From Zygnema cylindricum (Eukaryota; Streptophyta; Zygnematophyceae; Zygnematales; Zygnemataceae), in contig JBBHKE010003519.1 in NCBI GenBank assembly GCA_037447655.1, positions 62,001 through 126,000 on the forward strand: a stretch of 64,000 nucleotides of DNA. Direction: 5' to 3'. A model generated the notes under the pieces. It ran no database searches, was not told where the DNA came from, and saw nothing but the letters and a program-made list of their open reading frames with translations. Each line of letters starts with the position of its first letter. Position 1 is the stretch's first letter. A program made the position numbers and the translations under genes. Of the stretch, positions 1 to 10,814 are shown in pieces.

Positions 1-57
1 CTTACGATAAAGGCGCCGACCAATGGCCTACCATAAAAACGCCACTTTTGAACTATG
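1..57. mobile_element. hAT-like MITE family B, right end
   Basis: The last bases match the right terminus of two complete elements at 26729-27317 and 52883-53339, which end in the complement of CATAGTTCAAAAGTAG. The rest of this copy lies outside the window, so its target-site duplication cannot be checked. Confidence 0.7.
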
Positions 58-58
58 G

Positions 59-1218
59 TACACCGTGAATCGTTATTAGCCTTATGTACGCTATATCGGC
101 ACCCCAAAATTTTGACATTGATACCCGAAATACAGTGAATGAATCTAATTTTTCTTTGACGTTAATTACGGTTCTTGTAAATTAGCGTCAATGGTTTTAC
201 CGTACTTGTCTCATGAATAGTGTGGTGTACGGAAGTAGTTTGTTCGTACAACAGTGTACTTCGTTACCAAAATCCGTACAGAAATTGTGGTTAACTTTTG
301 TCGGTCGCATACAAAGCTGCGTTTAGAAAAATAGTGGAGTCGAGTTTGTAAAATAGGCTTTCGCATAACTTCAGACGTTCGTTTTTGTGTTTGACATTGT
401 GAATGGATAACATGTGCACATGCTAAAAACTGTCATTGTTACTGAAATTCTGTGGTCTCAATTAACCCACAAAATGAGCAGCCTATGTAAAGCCTCTAGG
501 ATAATATTTAACCCTTTCACTTTCCCACTGAATAAGTGCCCCCCAGGCAATCAAATATTCTGACCATCCTCACCCCTGTGAGGACAAAAATCCCCTGAGT
601 CTAACGCAAAAAGAATCACTGAATTTGCTCCCCTAAGCAGTAAGTTATGGCTGGCCAAAGTTGGCCTACAAATACAAAAGGTCACCTGGAGAGAGGCGCC
701 TCAAACACGCTAAGTCCCTTAACTTCTACTCACAACTACTTACTACTCTACCCTCGGCCAATCAAAAGGGTGTATAGTACAAGAAGGTAGAGTGGCCGAT
801 TGTACTTCTTGTACGGCCATTGTACAACATGGCCTGCTGGTTGACACTTGTCAACATGGGAGCCATCGCTCCTCCTTCCATCCTTTCCGGCGTCCAATGA
901 TGTGGCGCCACGTGGCACAACTCGCCGCTATGTTTGAAAGCTGCCAAAGATTCATTCGGGTTTGGTAGGGCGACGACGTCCGTCCGATCATGTATTTTAC
1001 ACGGCTAGATTCGCGTCCGCGAGCATCGTTTGACTTTAGATGTCGTTTCGTCAATGTTGGTCTGTTATAATGAAAGTGACGTTTTGCGTAACACTTTAAA
1101 TACATAGCAAACTGAAAATGTGTATCGTTTTGTTAACGCTTTTGCATAAGGTGTAAGTCTATGTAATACTATGTAGACCCACTTTCAAATCTCGTTTAGG
1201 GCAATATTTTGGCAATCT
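59..1218. repeat. Direct duplication, copy 1
   Basis: This block is nearly identical to 2477-3635; only a few differences are visible, such as one A/G change and a small difference just after the start. It begins with a TA followed by a CACCGTGAATCG terminus of the mariner-like MITE family. From about 500 onward it contains a promoter-like repeat segment related to blocks at 7650-8560 (reverse) and 62790-63440. Short ORFs inside are identical in both copies only because the DNA is; they look non-coding. Confidence 0.9.
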
Positions 1219-1345
1219 ATCAATATATCGGCTAAATATCGCGATATTTCGATAATCGATATATCGGGGCGATATATCGATTATCGGATACCTAAAATTC
1301 GGTACATATCGAATATCGGCAAGTGGTCCTCGATACCCAACACTA
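1219..1345. mobile_element. hAT-like MITE family A, fragment
   Basis: The block is rich in TATCG/CGATA and ends in CGATACCCAACACTA, the right terminus of family A (full copies at 13231-14115 and 37689-38871). The left end is missing, cut off at the edge of the duplicated block. Confidence 0.6.
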
Positions 1346-1749
1346 GTTTCAACTATGAAGCTTACTCTAATTTATTTAAGTACTCTAATTTCGCACGCTA
1401 ATATCCTCTACTGTAAATAAGGTATTTGTACAGAATTTGGCAAAACGTACTTATCGTCACTATGACGTTTGCACTACGCAGTTTGTTAAAATGCAGTTAC
1501 ATGATAACGGCCTGTATTAAATCAGTATTTGTACTTTTTTACTTAATAAAGTACAATTTTGCACGGTCGGAGGTCATCCGTACTCCACACTATTTAAAAC
1601 GAACCTATATTAGAAATAAAAACGCTAATTAAACTTTACCTTAAATAGAATAGTGAAAAAATTTGAATCATTTACTCTATTTCATGTGATAGAGTCGAAA
1701 TTTCGAGCGACCGAATTAGAGTAATCTACTCTAATTACGATTCGCGGTG
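1346..1749. mobile_element. Mariner-like MITE, 3' part
   Basis: The sequence is homologous to 36420-36848 and 26268-26689 and ends in GATTCGCGGTG followed by TA, the family terminus. The left end is absent. Confidence 0.75.
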
Positions 1750-2476
1750 TACTGTACTTGTCCGTTACTTATTGTCACTAAACAGTCACAAACAGAGTGG
1801 GAGGAAGGCCGCCTTTCATTTCCTGACTACTGTTGCGTTTTGTCGGTTAGTAATGTACGGTAGCTCTCCCGAAATTTAGGAGATCTTCTTAGATACCAAG
1901 AAGTTCACTAGACGCTGCCGCGTGTAAATTGACGAGTCATTTATTGTCCTTTATTCATTTACCGAATCACTACAGTAATTCACTTGGATCGCACTGAATT
2001 TTCCGTCGCATGGATTCCAAAATTTCAATGCGCTTTTGGATCCAAGCGATTGCCCTAAACATGGTATCAAGGTAAATCGCTATTGTACCAAATGGCTCTT
2101 CTTCAAGCCTAATGCATATAGTGATGGGAGAGAATAACGCGATTCTATTGGTGGATTGGCAACATTTAGCCAATTGGCAGTCATCGAAGAAATGTTTGTT
2201 TTGATTGGTCCCCATCGTCATGTCCCGACCGATGTACTTTCCCGCCTTTGCTTAACGTTTCCAGATTTTGTGTGGATCCTTGATTCCCGCCGTGTGTTTG
2301 ATTCACGTCGATTCAAACACATTATATCGCCGATTCATAATTTTGAGTACAGATCGATTTAAGTCGCACGGAAAAGGCGCATAAACTAACACGAACAAGA
2401 TGGATGCAAAGGACGGTTGTACGGATGGTGGGACATCACGACCAAGTATTGTCAGTATGTCTATGCTACAGTAAAG
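1750..2476. other. Spacer between the duplicated blocks
   Basis: I recognise no gene or complete element here. One minus-strand ORF (1970-2221) has no recognisable motif and I do not call it. Confidence 0.5.
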
Positions 2477-3635
2477 TACACCGTGAATCGTATTTGCCTT
2501 ATGTACGCTATATCGGCACCCCAAAATTTTGACATTGATACCCGAAATACAGTGAATGAATCTAATTTTTCTTTGACGTTAATTACGGTTCTTGTAAATT
2601 AGCGTCAATGGTTTTACCGTACTTGTCTCATGAATAGTGTGGTGTACGGAAGTAGTTTGTTCGTACAACAGTGTACTTCGTTACCAAAATCCGTACGGAA
2701 ATTGTGGTTAACTTTTGTCGGTCGCATACAAAGCTGCGTTTAGAAAAATAGTGGAGTCGAGTTTGTAAAATAGGCTTTCGCATAACTTCAGACGTTCGTT
2801 TTTGTGTTTGACATTGTGAATGGATAACATGTGCACATGCTAAAAACTGTCATTGTTACTGAAATTCTGTGGTCTCAATTAACCCACAAAATGAGCAGCC
2901 TATGTAAAGCCTCTAGGATAATATTTAACCCTTTCACTTTCCCACTGAATAAGTGCCCCCCAGGCAATCAAATATTCTGACCATCCTCACCCCTGTGAGG
3001 ACAAAAATCCCCTGAGTCTAACGCAAAAAGAATCACTGAATTTGCTCCCCTAAGCAGTAAGTTATGGCTGGCCAAAGTTGGCCTACAAATACAAAAGGTC
3101 ACCTGGAGAGAGGCGCCTCAAACACGCTAAGTCCCTTAACTTCTACTCACAACTACTTACTACTCTACCCTCGGCCAATCAAAAGGGTGTATAGTACAAG
3201 AAGGTAGAGTGGCCGATTGTACTTCTTGTACGGCCATTGTACAACATGGCCTGCTGGTTGACACTTGTCAACATGGGAGCCATCGCTCCTCCTTCCATCC
3301 TTTCCGGCGTCCAATGATGTGGCGCCACGTGGCACAACTCGCCGCTATGTTTGAAAGCTGCCAAAGATTCATTCGGGTTTGGTAGGGCGACGACGTCCGT
3401 CCGATCATGTATTTTACACGGCTAGATTCGCGTCCGCGAGCATCGTTTGACTTTAGATGTCGTTTCGTCAATGTTGGTCTGTTATAATGAAAGTGACGTT
3501 TTGCGTAACACTTTAAATACATAGCAAACTGAAAATGTGTATCGTTTTGTTAACGCTTTTGCATAAGGTGTAAGTCTATGTAATACTATGTAGACCCACT
3601 TTCAAATCTCGTTTAGGGCAATATTTTGGCAATCT
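2477..3635. repeat. Direct duplication, copy 2
   Basis: This is the second, nearly identical copy of 59-1218, lying about 2.42 kb downstream in the same orientation. It diverges abruptly from copy 1 after the shared GGCAATCTATC. Confidence 0.9.
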
Positions 3636-4388
3636 ATCTATATGTTTGCCTGTCTGACTGTTTCTTTCTGTTTATGGCGGCAACCATGGTGACTCTCTCT
3701 CTTTCTCTTCACTCTAGAGTCTAAATTAAAAAGTAAATATTAATTACTTCTTTTCAACAGTAACGTAAACGTAATGTTTCATACTTGCACATGTTCATAC
3801 TCGCGAAATGCTAAGTGTAATACGGTGTCTTTTTAACTCTATTTGAGAACCTGCGAGATTAATAGAGTATATATTGACACTATTAAAGGGTCAAAATGTG
3901 CACATAAGGGTAATACCACATCTTTGAACGAAATAGACGCCTATTAGAGTTAAGTTTGACTTTAAAATAGGTTATGTTTCACAAATCGACAACAAATTAG
4001 TGTCATATTGTGTAAATATTAGCGTGAAGTTACAGAATTTAGAATTGAAAAAACGCGGCGCCTTGAAAACGAGAACTGATAACAAACCAGCGGTATATGC
4101 GGACAAAACACACAAAAAAAAAATTGTGGTCAGACAAATCCCAACCACATCCTCATTTTCCGGTGGCATGCTTTTGAATCTCGCAAATCCATTTTTACAC
4201 AACGTCGCCATTTTTTGGGCAAGATGCGGATCATCAACTCACCGCCTTGCTTAGGCTTGCAGCATCCAGTAATCTATACCTATTTTTGGGGTTTAGAGCA
4301 GTAGTACGGTAGACTGTAATATTGGGGAACAACAAGGAAGTCTGAGCCAACATCGTCGCTAAATTTTTCCGGGATTATTAGGAAATCA
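3636..4388. other. No gene recognised
   Basis: AT-rich sequence. Short ORFs on both strands (3972-4254) overlap each other and lack any recognisable motif. Confidence 0.5.
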
Positions 4389-5113
4389 TTGGTAAGTGCG
4401 CATCTCAGCATGTTTATTCGTCTCTCTTGCGCTCTCTACCTCCTTATTCTTCCTCTTTTATTGTCTCAACCTCTTTATCTCTTAACCTCTCCCTCTACAA
4501 ATTGTCCGTCTCCCACATTTTTTCTCGTCCCCTTTTCTTACTCTTCTCTCTCACTCTCTTCTTCCCACTCTCTCTCTCTCACCCTCGTTCTGTCTCAAAT
4601 CCTTTCTTTGTTTTTGGTTTTGACTCGCTTTTTCCCCATTTTACTCTCTTTTTCCCCATTTTACTCTCTTTTTCGTTCCATGTCCCGTTTATTTCGCGCC
4701 TCACTACCTCCTCGATAATTTTTCCCTTCTTCCCACTTGAATATTTGCTCATCATTTGACACATGTTTCCCTCCTATCATTGCTCTCCATCTTGTTATCT
4801 ATCTCGTTCATTCTGTTATTTCTCATTTCCCCCTACTTCAGTTTCTTTTGCCCTCCCTGAATTTTTGTCACTCCCTCTTCTATGTTATGTCCCTTCTCGC
4901 CCGTACACCTTATTTATCTCCCTGGTCGTTAACCATCCACCATCACTCTGTCGCTATGTCTCCATACATATCATTGCCATCTCCGAATATGACATACTCT
5001 TTTAGTCTCTCTCCCTGCCCCTGTTTTTTGCGTTATATTTGTCAAGCTCATATACCCCCTACTAATCCGTTATCTTTGTCTCTTTTGTGTATCTTAAATT
5101 GTCATCGACGATG
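4389..5113 (+). repeat. Long pyrimidine-rich tract
   Basis: The plus strand is almost entirely C and T over about 700 bases, built of irregular CTCT and CCCT runs with a short direct repeat near 4630-4675. The long open frames on the plus strand come from this composition and are not believable proteins. Confidence 0.8.
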
Positions 5114-5835
5114 AACTTATATCCGACTGCCTGTTGTATTGGAGAGCACCCATACGATCGTAAGGAAGAAGAAAATACCATATTGAAGGTATTCGAGCGT
5201 ACAAAAGCGCATGGATTATACCGTGAGGAGCCTTTCATGGATCTATATTTCTTATCATAAATCGTTGATACTTAGTTAGTGCGTGTAAAATATGAAGGTT
5301 TTAATTTTGTTTTAAAGAGGATTTCGGAGGTAGAAGCAGAAACGTTAGGAATTTAATACTATTTACAGCTTTGTTGACTATTGTAGATTAATAGGCCTTA
5401 GATAATTTTTTGTTTTAGTTTAACGTTGTAAAAAGATTCTATCATGAAATATATAAATTTTGTACTTGTTCTCACATTGTTGTTAACGAATGATTTTATA
5501 TGTGTCAACTTTTTATATATTTTTTTTTTTTCATTATGTGTTTTTTAAATTGCTTTCATGTTGTATCGATGACACTATCGTATTTAAAGATATTATATGT
5601 TCTTTGCATTTTTCGTTTGTGAATCATCTGTATATGCTACAAATATGTATTTTTTATTTTATTTCTCACCGCGTATCTTTCTTCATCTTTGGTTTTCCTA
5701 TCCATAAAACTTTGGTTTGGTTTTTCACTACTGTTTTAATAGTTATTGTCTAGTTTTTTTGTCTTCTTTTTAATTCATGAAAAAACCTCTTATTTGGTCT
5801 TTAATATAATAATACCCATGTAATATGATAACTGA
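5114..5835. other. AT-rich spacer, nothing recognised
   Basis: T-rich sequence with homopolymer runs. No splice-consistent coding sequence or transposon terminus was found. Confidence 0.5.
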
Positions 5836-6380
5836 AATTTCATGAACAAGCGACGAAACAACCTCGCCGCTAAAAGGCTATTCAAAAAGACAAAAACACA
5901 GTAACAAGGGCTTCTATGTTTTGAATTCAGCGATTTTAAACTCTCTGGTTTTTCGGAGATGATGAGAAAATTGTTTTGTCGCTGGATTTCCGTCTAGCGA
6001 CAAAACACCCGTTGTACTCTCGGAGATGATGATGAAGCTGTTTCGTCGTTGGATTTCCATTTAGTGACAACATAGCCTCTGCTTTGTCAGATATGATAAG
6101 AAAGTTTTTTCGCCGCTGAATTTCCATCCTGCGATGACAAGTTCTCGTCGTTGAAAGGGCAACCATTACTTTGTGCGATGTATATGTTGTTTAGGAAACT
6201 AACAATTTATCAATTTCTAATAAGGATGAAGAACAAACGACGAAACAAAGTCGTCGCTGATTAGGGTAGGATGTACATTGCAACAAAATATATGAGTTCA
6301 TATTAAGAGCCGAACAAACAACAAAGCATAGTCGTCGCTGATTAGGGTAGGATGTGTTGTCCATAGCCATTTCTAGCCAT
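5836..6380. repeat. Cluster of GCGACGA/TCGTCGC motifs
   Basis: The motif GCGACGA or its complement TCGTCGC (and near variants) recurs many times, often as short palindromes about 10 bases apart. The same motif clusters at 10380-10620, 10860-10885 and 12320-12640. Dense short inverted motifs of this kind resemble the subterminal repeats of CACTA elements, but I could not find matching CACTA termini. Confidence 0.55.
6266..6307 (+). repeat. 42-bp direct repeat, copy 1
   Basis: The segment starting GGATGTACATTGCAACAAAA is repeated almost exactly at 8724-8765. The flanks differ, so it is either a target duplicated by a large insertion or a small dispersed fragment. Confidence 0.7.
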
Positions 6381-7119
6381 GGATTCACCCTAGGAAGCAC
6401 CACAGACTACCCTAAAAACAGCCTGCTTTGGATACACACAGAATTCAACAGAATTAACAAAACAAGCTGAAACTACATTTACAGATATTATCTAGGATAT
6501 AAAATGACCTCACAAAGTTTCAGACAAAAATAATAAACAGATTGATCACATCATCTAGTCAAAGTTGCAGAAAAACAGTCTGCCAGAACTTTGATCAGAC
6601 AGACTAACTTCACAAGAAGTAAAACACACAAGAAGTAAAACACAGACCAGGCACACAATAGACCTGAAAATCTGTGACAATATTAAAAATATAAATAGGA
6701 ACACACATGCAGAATTTTAGATAATTTCGCTAGCAGATCTGAGAGTAATCCTCAGATAAAATTACCAAAAATAACCATAAACAGTTTTTGGTCCAAAAAG
6801 TTCCTATATCCTAAAATGACGAAGTCCTACAAATATATACAAGAGCTTACTGCTGAATGTACGGAGGCATATCAGCCGTACGCTATCTACCAGCTACCTC
6901 TATTAATGTCGGTATACCCGAATACTTCAAGGTATGTCAAAGTGAGTAAATCTACACTAATAATTAATTCACAAAAAGACACATCAATGTTCAACCAAAT
7001 ATTAACATCAACGCTTCCGTAAAATCCGCGTACTCGGTATCAACTTGATTAGTCACTTGAGGACGAAACCTCGTCATGAACCGACATCACATACGTACGG
7101 TCCACTTGATACCACATTA
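6381..7119. other. AT-rich spacer, nothing recognised
   Basis: No convincing gene. A plus-strand ORF at 6816-7022 shows no motif and no splice context. Confidence 0.45.
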
Positions 7120-7386
7120 TCAAAATACAATCCTTTGGAAATATCGGCGGACGCCGTCCGCCCTCCAAATGTACCACGGACCATTTGCCGAAATTAAACC
7201 GTACCGAACTTGCGTCTTTTGCAATAAATACGCCTCTCGCAAATAAAGTACACTTGTCCGAATAAGACGCTTCGTACCAGCGGCGTACATATTCAACATT
7301 TCGTAAATTTCACATCGGATCGCTTCGCGATCCGCCGTCCATTTGTAAACGTATTCCGAGCCACTCATGTTGAAATTTAAGTATTT
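7120..7386 (-). CDS. Small ORF next to the hairpin repeat
   Basis: An open frame of about 88 residues runs from an ATG near 7368 (earlier in-frame ATG possible) to the stop at 7120. The peptide starting MSGSEYVYKW is rich in Tyr, Arg and Leu, with no signal peptide or membrane segment. I do not recognise it. It lies just downstream, in the same direction, of the conserved hairpin (7444-7504) and tRNA-like box (7571-7640). The motif TAGACCTAGAAAATACTT lies between hairpin and ORF and also follows the hairpin in the other copy near 63750, but the ORF itself is not conserved there. It may be a transposon-encoded peptide or chance. Confidence 0.25.
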   Translation of the reverse strand, partial: KYLNFNMSGSEYVYKWTADREAIRCEIYEMLNMYAAGTKRLIRTSVLYLREAYLLQKTQVRYGLISANGPWYIWRADGVRRYFQRIVF

Positions 7387-7443
7387 TCTAGGTCTAGAGA
7401 TTGTAAAATAAAAAGGCAAAAAGGGGACACTAACAACCTACCT

Positions 7444-7504
7444 CTAACTCTTCACTCAAGTCCCCACACTTGTCGCAGTCACTGAAGACTTGAAGAGGAG
7501 TTAG
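7444..7504 (-). ncRNA. Conserved hairpin, copy A
   Basis: Arms 7444-7462 and 7487-7504 are complementary over about 18 bases with one bulge. The apical loop carries CAGTGACTGCGACAAGT (complement of 7468-7484), identical to the loop of the copy at 63657-63718, while the arms have changed with pairing kept. Both are preceded by CCATGG. The biological role is unknown; a packaging or processing structure of a mobile RNA is possible. Confidence 0.6.
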
Positions 7505-7570
7505 ATCCATGGGTGCCTAGGCTGTCCAAAGTGGACAGGCAATTCTTAATAGAGTTATCTAAAAGGTGTA

Positions 7571-7640
7571 ACGGACCCAGGATTTGATCCTAGTACTTTT
7601 CGTCCGTCAAACTAGCCGTTCGCTTTAACCAACATGTCTA
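7571..7640 (-). other. tRNA-like pol III promoter boxes, copy A
   Basis: Read on the minus strand there is an A-box-like TTGGTTAAAGCG (7620-7631) and, about 30 bases on, a B-box GGATCAAATCC (7579-7589) matching GGWTCRANNCC, with a T-arm-like stem around it. I could not fold a proper acceptor stem, so this is not called a tRNA gene. A tRNA-derived SINE head is the likeliest reading. Confidence 0.45.
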
Positions 7641-7649
7641 AATACAGTG

Positions 7650-8560
7650 CTAGAGCACAATAGGTTTGACAGATATTTATATTTGTACACGTAGACTAGT
7701 TCGTCTAACGGGAATAGATACGTAATGCATAGATACTGTTTTGTATAGTACGGAGTACGACTTAATGTATTTTATGAAACGGATACCGCGCATTTGTTTC
7801 GAACGCGAAACAAATATCGTACGTATATTTTCAACGGCTACAATTGTATCCGGTTTGATCGGACGCCCACGATAGGCGCCGCGATCACGGATTATGTACT
7901 TTTGGCGTTTTTTAGTCATCACCACGTCATGTGACACGTGGCGCGATAATGTTGGAATGCGGCGACTCCAGAGATTGCGGTAACAAATCCGGCTATGACA
8001 CGTGTCGACATTTTGGCCATGTTGTACAATGGCCGTACAGAAAGTACACCGACACCTGTACTTTTCTGTACGACACACTAATTTGATTGGTGCTGTACTT
8101 CAGTAGATAGAGTTTTAGAGAGGGAATAGGACTTAGAAAATTTTGGGTAAGTAGCTGCCTCTCCTAGAGAGCACCTTGTATAAATGGCAAACGTTGGCCA
8201 GCCATAATTATCAATTTAATTGACCATTCTCAGTGATTCTTTTTGCTGCAGACTCAGAGGAGTCTAGGCTACACAGGGGTGTAGTCGGTTAGAGGTTTTG
8301 TCTGCCAGGGTGGCTGCATTTCTAAGGGAAAGTCAAAGTGGGTGAATGTGTCCAAATCTCATATTCTAACTTTGCATTCTGTGGTGGAACTGAGCACACA
8401 TAAAGTGTTATTTCACAGGGGTGAATCTATATTTGGGTTCTGACTGTCAAGGGGTTGGTCATTTGGGTTTATATCAAGTTTGGAGTCGGCACAATCTAGA
8501 TTAGCTTCTTTGGATCTGCCTACTCTGAGGGCCAATGGAGGTCTCAGAGTTTCAACTCAA
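7650..8560 (-). repeat. Promoter-like repeat block, copy A
   Basis: In reverse orientation this block shares several segments with 62790-63440 and, more distantly, 500-1105: a GTACGGCCATTGTAC-like palindrome followed by GGCC, a GACACGTG-type motif, and a TTATGGCTGGCCAA-like stretch ahead of a tRNA-like box. Order and spacing are similar in 7 kb and 63 kb copies, so this is one dispersed family. I see no terminal TG/CA or primer-binding site to call it an LTR. Confidence 0.5.
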
Positions 8561-8723
8561 TTAATCCCTTTAATTTTAATCGTATAATTACTCCCCCAAT
8601 CCACAAATCCATTCGAACCTCCATTTGTACCACCACATTATTTCCGGTAATAATCTACGCAGGAACCGTCGCGTGCGCACAAAATGTGGCGTAAGTACGA
8701 AACTAACATTTCAAAAACAACAG

Positions 8724-8765
8724 GATGTACATTGCAACAAAATATATGAGTTCATATTAGAAGCA
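8724..8765 (+). repeat. 42-bp direct repeat, copy 2
   Basis: Near-exact repeat of 6266-6307; see that entry. Confidence 0.7.
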
Positions 8766-9194
8766 CACTCAAAATTTGAACACCACATTAACAACATCTG
8801 AAGGTAAATACATAAAAATTTATAAAAATACATCAAATTCCACGATATACAAGACACGAAAACTTCAGAAAAACCAAAATTGTATTATCCCATAAAAAAA
8901 CCATACACACATACGAAATATGTTTTATCCTATAAAGTCAATGAATACTAGACTCCATAAACTGTCTACATTAATCTGGCACAAGTTTAACCGCATTTCC
9001 CACTCTATAATTAAACTACCATTCCCAAACTAATATATAAAAACAAAAAATCAATAGGCAATTATGGAATATCTTTAAGACTCGTTGTCGCTCATCCCTC
9101 GTTCATTGAAAATACTATCTTGTTGATTGTCGGCATCTTCAATATTTTGGAGGAATTCCCTCGCCCTCGGGCAAGGAGGTTCCACAACTTCGCC
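8766..9194. other. AT-rich spacer, nothing recognised
   Basis: A-rich sequence downstream of the transposase pseudogene. No terminus of that transposon could be identified in it. Confidence 0.45.
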
Positions 9195-10330
9195 TTAGAA
9201 GTGGTTACGATATTTGCTGATTATGCCTCGGAATTGTTGTGTGAGCATGTCTTCTTCCCACTTTCCGTCGCGTAGAGACAAGCCACATTGAATCATTGCT
9301 TTTCTCGCATAACTCATTCCGTTTTTGTCTCTCATCGCATTGACCTCTCGGATAGAGTCCCTTGCCAATTTAAAAAAAAATGCTTTACCGGGTCTAACCA
9401 ATTTACCGGACCATCCACGCCTAAAAGGTTTAGCCCATTGACCGTTCTCAATTTCTTTCGCCTTCCAACTGTCCGAAATGCGAGCCCACGCGTCCTTGAT
9501 TTTGGAAATCACGAAAGAGTTGGCCGGTTGAACAAGATGCGTTGCATTAGGTGGAAAATAGTGTAACACGGTGTTTTTGGCCTCTAGAACTCGCTCGAAC
9601 TCGTCGGACGTGTTCTGACCACCGTAGTTTTCCAGAAATAGAATTTTTTGACGTCCATCTCAATCCCCTTGGTAAGACCTTGCCTCTTCGACCCACTGTG
9701 GGAACACCGTTTTATCATTCCACAGTTTCGGACCGGTCCGTTAACAAACGCCTGCAAATATATAGAAAAAAAAAGGAATAAAATTAAGATTTTGTATTGT
9801 TTGCTTCCATTTGCATTAGAGGTAAAGCAAGTTACGTGAACCATAATTAGCTAATAATAGGTGTCATTGTTTGAGATAACATAAGTTAGAAAATTAAAGA
9901 TCGTAAATTTCCTTATTTTGTAATAAGAGAAGGGGGGATGAGGTATAAAAGGACAAGGTAGGGAGATATAGATTAGAAATTGAAACTAATAAACATAGAT
10001 GGAGAGAAATAGAGAAACCTTCATCAAAGATTAAACAACATAAATTTTATTTTGAAAACATTAAATGAGGAGGATAAACTGAGAATTGAGGTGGACATTT
10101 TCATACCCGCTTTCTTAAAACGTTCAAAATCCGAAAGCAACTCCTCGTGTATAACAGTCACCCAAGCAGCTTCCTTCCTTCCTCGACCCGGCAAAGCCTT
10201 GGTAACTGCCACCAATCTTGTCCCAAAACTAGAAGTAGAGAACGTCCGAGTTGTCTCTCGTATTGCGTCAAGCGTGGATCTCGTCTCTACCTACCATCGC
10301 TTGGCCTTTTGGTACCCTGTAAATAATAAA
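9195..10330 (-). pseudogene. Decayed DDE_1 (pogo/Jerky-like) transposase
   Basis: The DDE_1 endonuclease domain of pogo/Tigger/Jerky-type transposons cuts and joins transposon DNA. The 3' part (9195 to about 9660) reads continuously through GPKLWNDKTVFP, FLENYGGQNT and YFPPNATHLVQP to DAWARI and YARKAMIQCGL, the pattern of this family. The second catalytic Asp, normally in FLDN, is Glu here. An in-frame TGA sits at 9660-9662, and an AT-rich stretch with a possible splice acceptor near 9752 interrupts the frame upstream. At 10024-10290 another piece (GRGRKEAAW, ERFKKAGMKMSTS) resembles the helix-turn-helix region of the same proteins, with further frame breaks above it. The element is an inactive remnant. 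Its terminal repeats were not found. Confidence 0.65.
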
Positions 10331-10379
10331 CAATGTCAAAAGAATTAATGAGATTCTTTAATGGAATGTCGTATAACAA

Positions 10380-10620
10380 ATTGGAACGACTCTAAAAAGA
10401 AACGACAATATTCAGCGACGAAAAGTTGTTGTCGCAGATTCAGCGACGACAGAAACTCGTTATATCTGCAAAGTTTTTTTTTTTTTTATAAACATCGTTG
10501 GTATGTAGTCAGCTGCCGACCACCGATGAAAAATCCTCACTTTATCGACGAACCAGCGACGATCTTATGTCGTCGTTAAGCCGAGAAAGAGGATTATCAA
10601 ACACAATGGCGACATCAACA
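10380..10620. repeat. GCGACGA/TCGTCGC motif cluster
   Basis: Several copies of the same short motif as at 5836-6380, e.g. AGCGACGACAG and ATGTCGTCGTTAAG, flanking the ORF remnant at 10815-11913 on its 3' side. A further pair sits at 10860-10885. Confidence 0.5.
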
Positions 10621-10814
10621 AAACCAAATGTATTACTTAAAGTCGAATTTACATGCATTCGGTGAAAAAAGAGGAGAGAAATATTAAATTCACACTTGTA
10701 TGATAAATAGAAAAAATAAAACAAAACATTGTGGCACCCAATGTAGGCTGAGGGCTAAATTGGGATACCTCACCTTCGAATGAAGGCCACGAAATTAACC
10801 CTCGTCATCTCCCA

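Noticed and set aside
762-1105. Duplicated ORFs (also at 3179-3522)
   Set aside because: Identical only because the DNA is a recent duplicate; overlapping frames, no motif, located in a promoter-like repeat.
59-3635. LTR retrotransposon with the two direct repeats as LTRs
   Set aside because: The repeats do not begin TG or end CA, there is no primer-binding site or coding region between them, and a MITE terminus lies at their left edge.
7035-7075. Hammerhead-ribozyme-like string (TTGATTAGTC ... GACGAAAC ... GTC)
   Set aside because: The core CUGAUGA has two mismatches and there is no room for stems I and III, although stem II (GTC/GAC) would pair.
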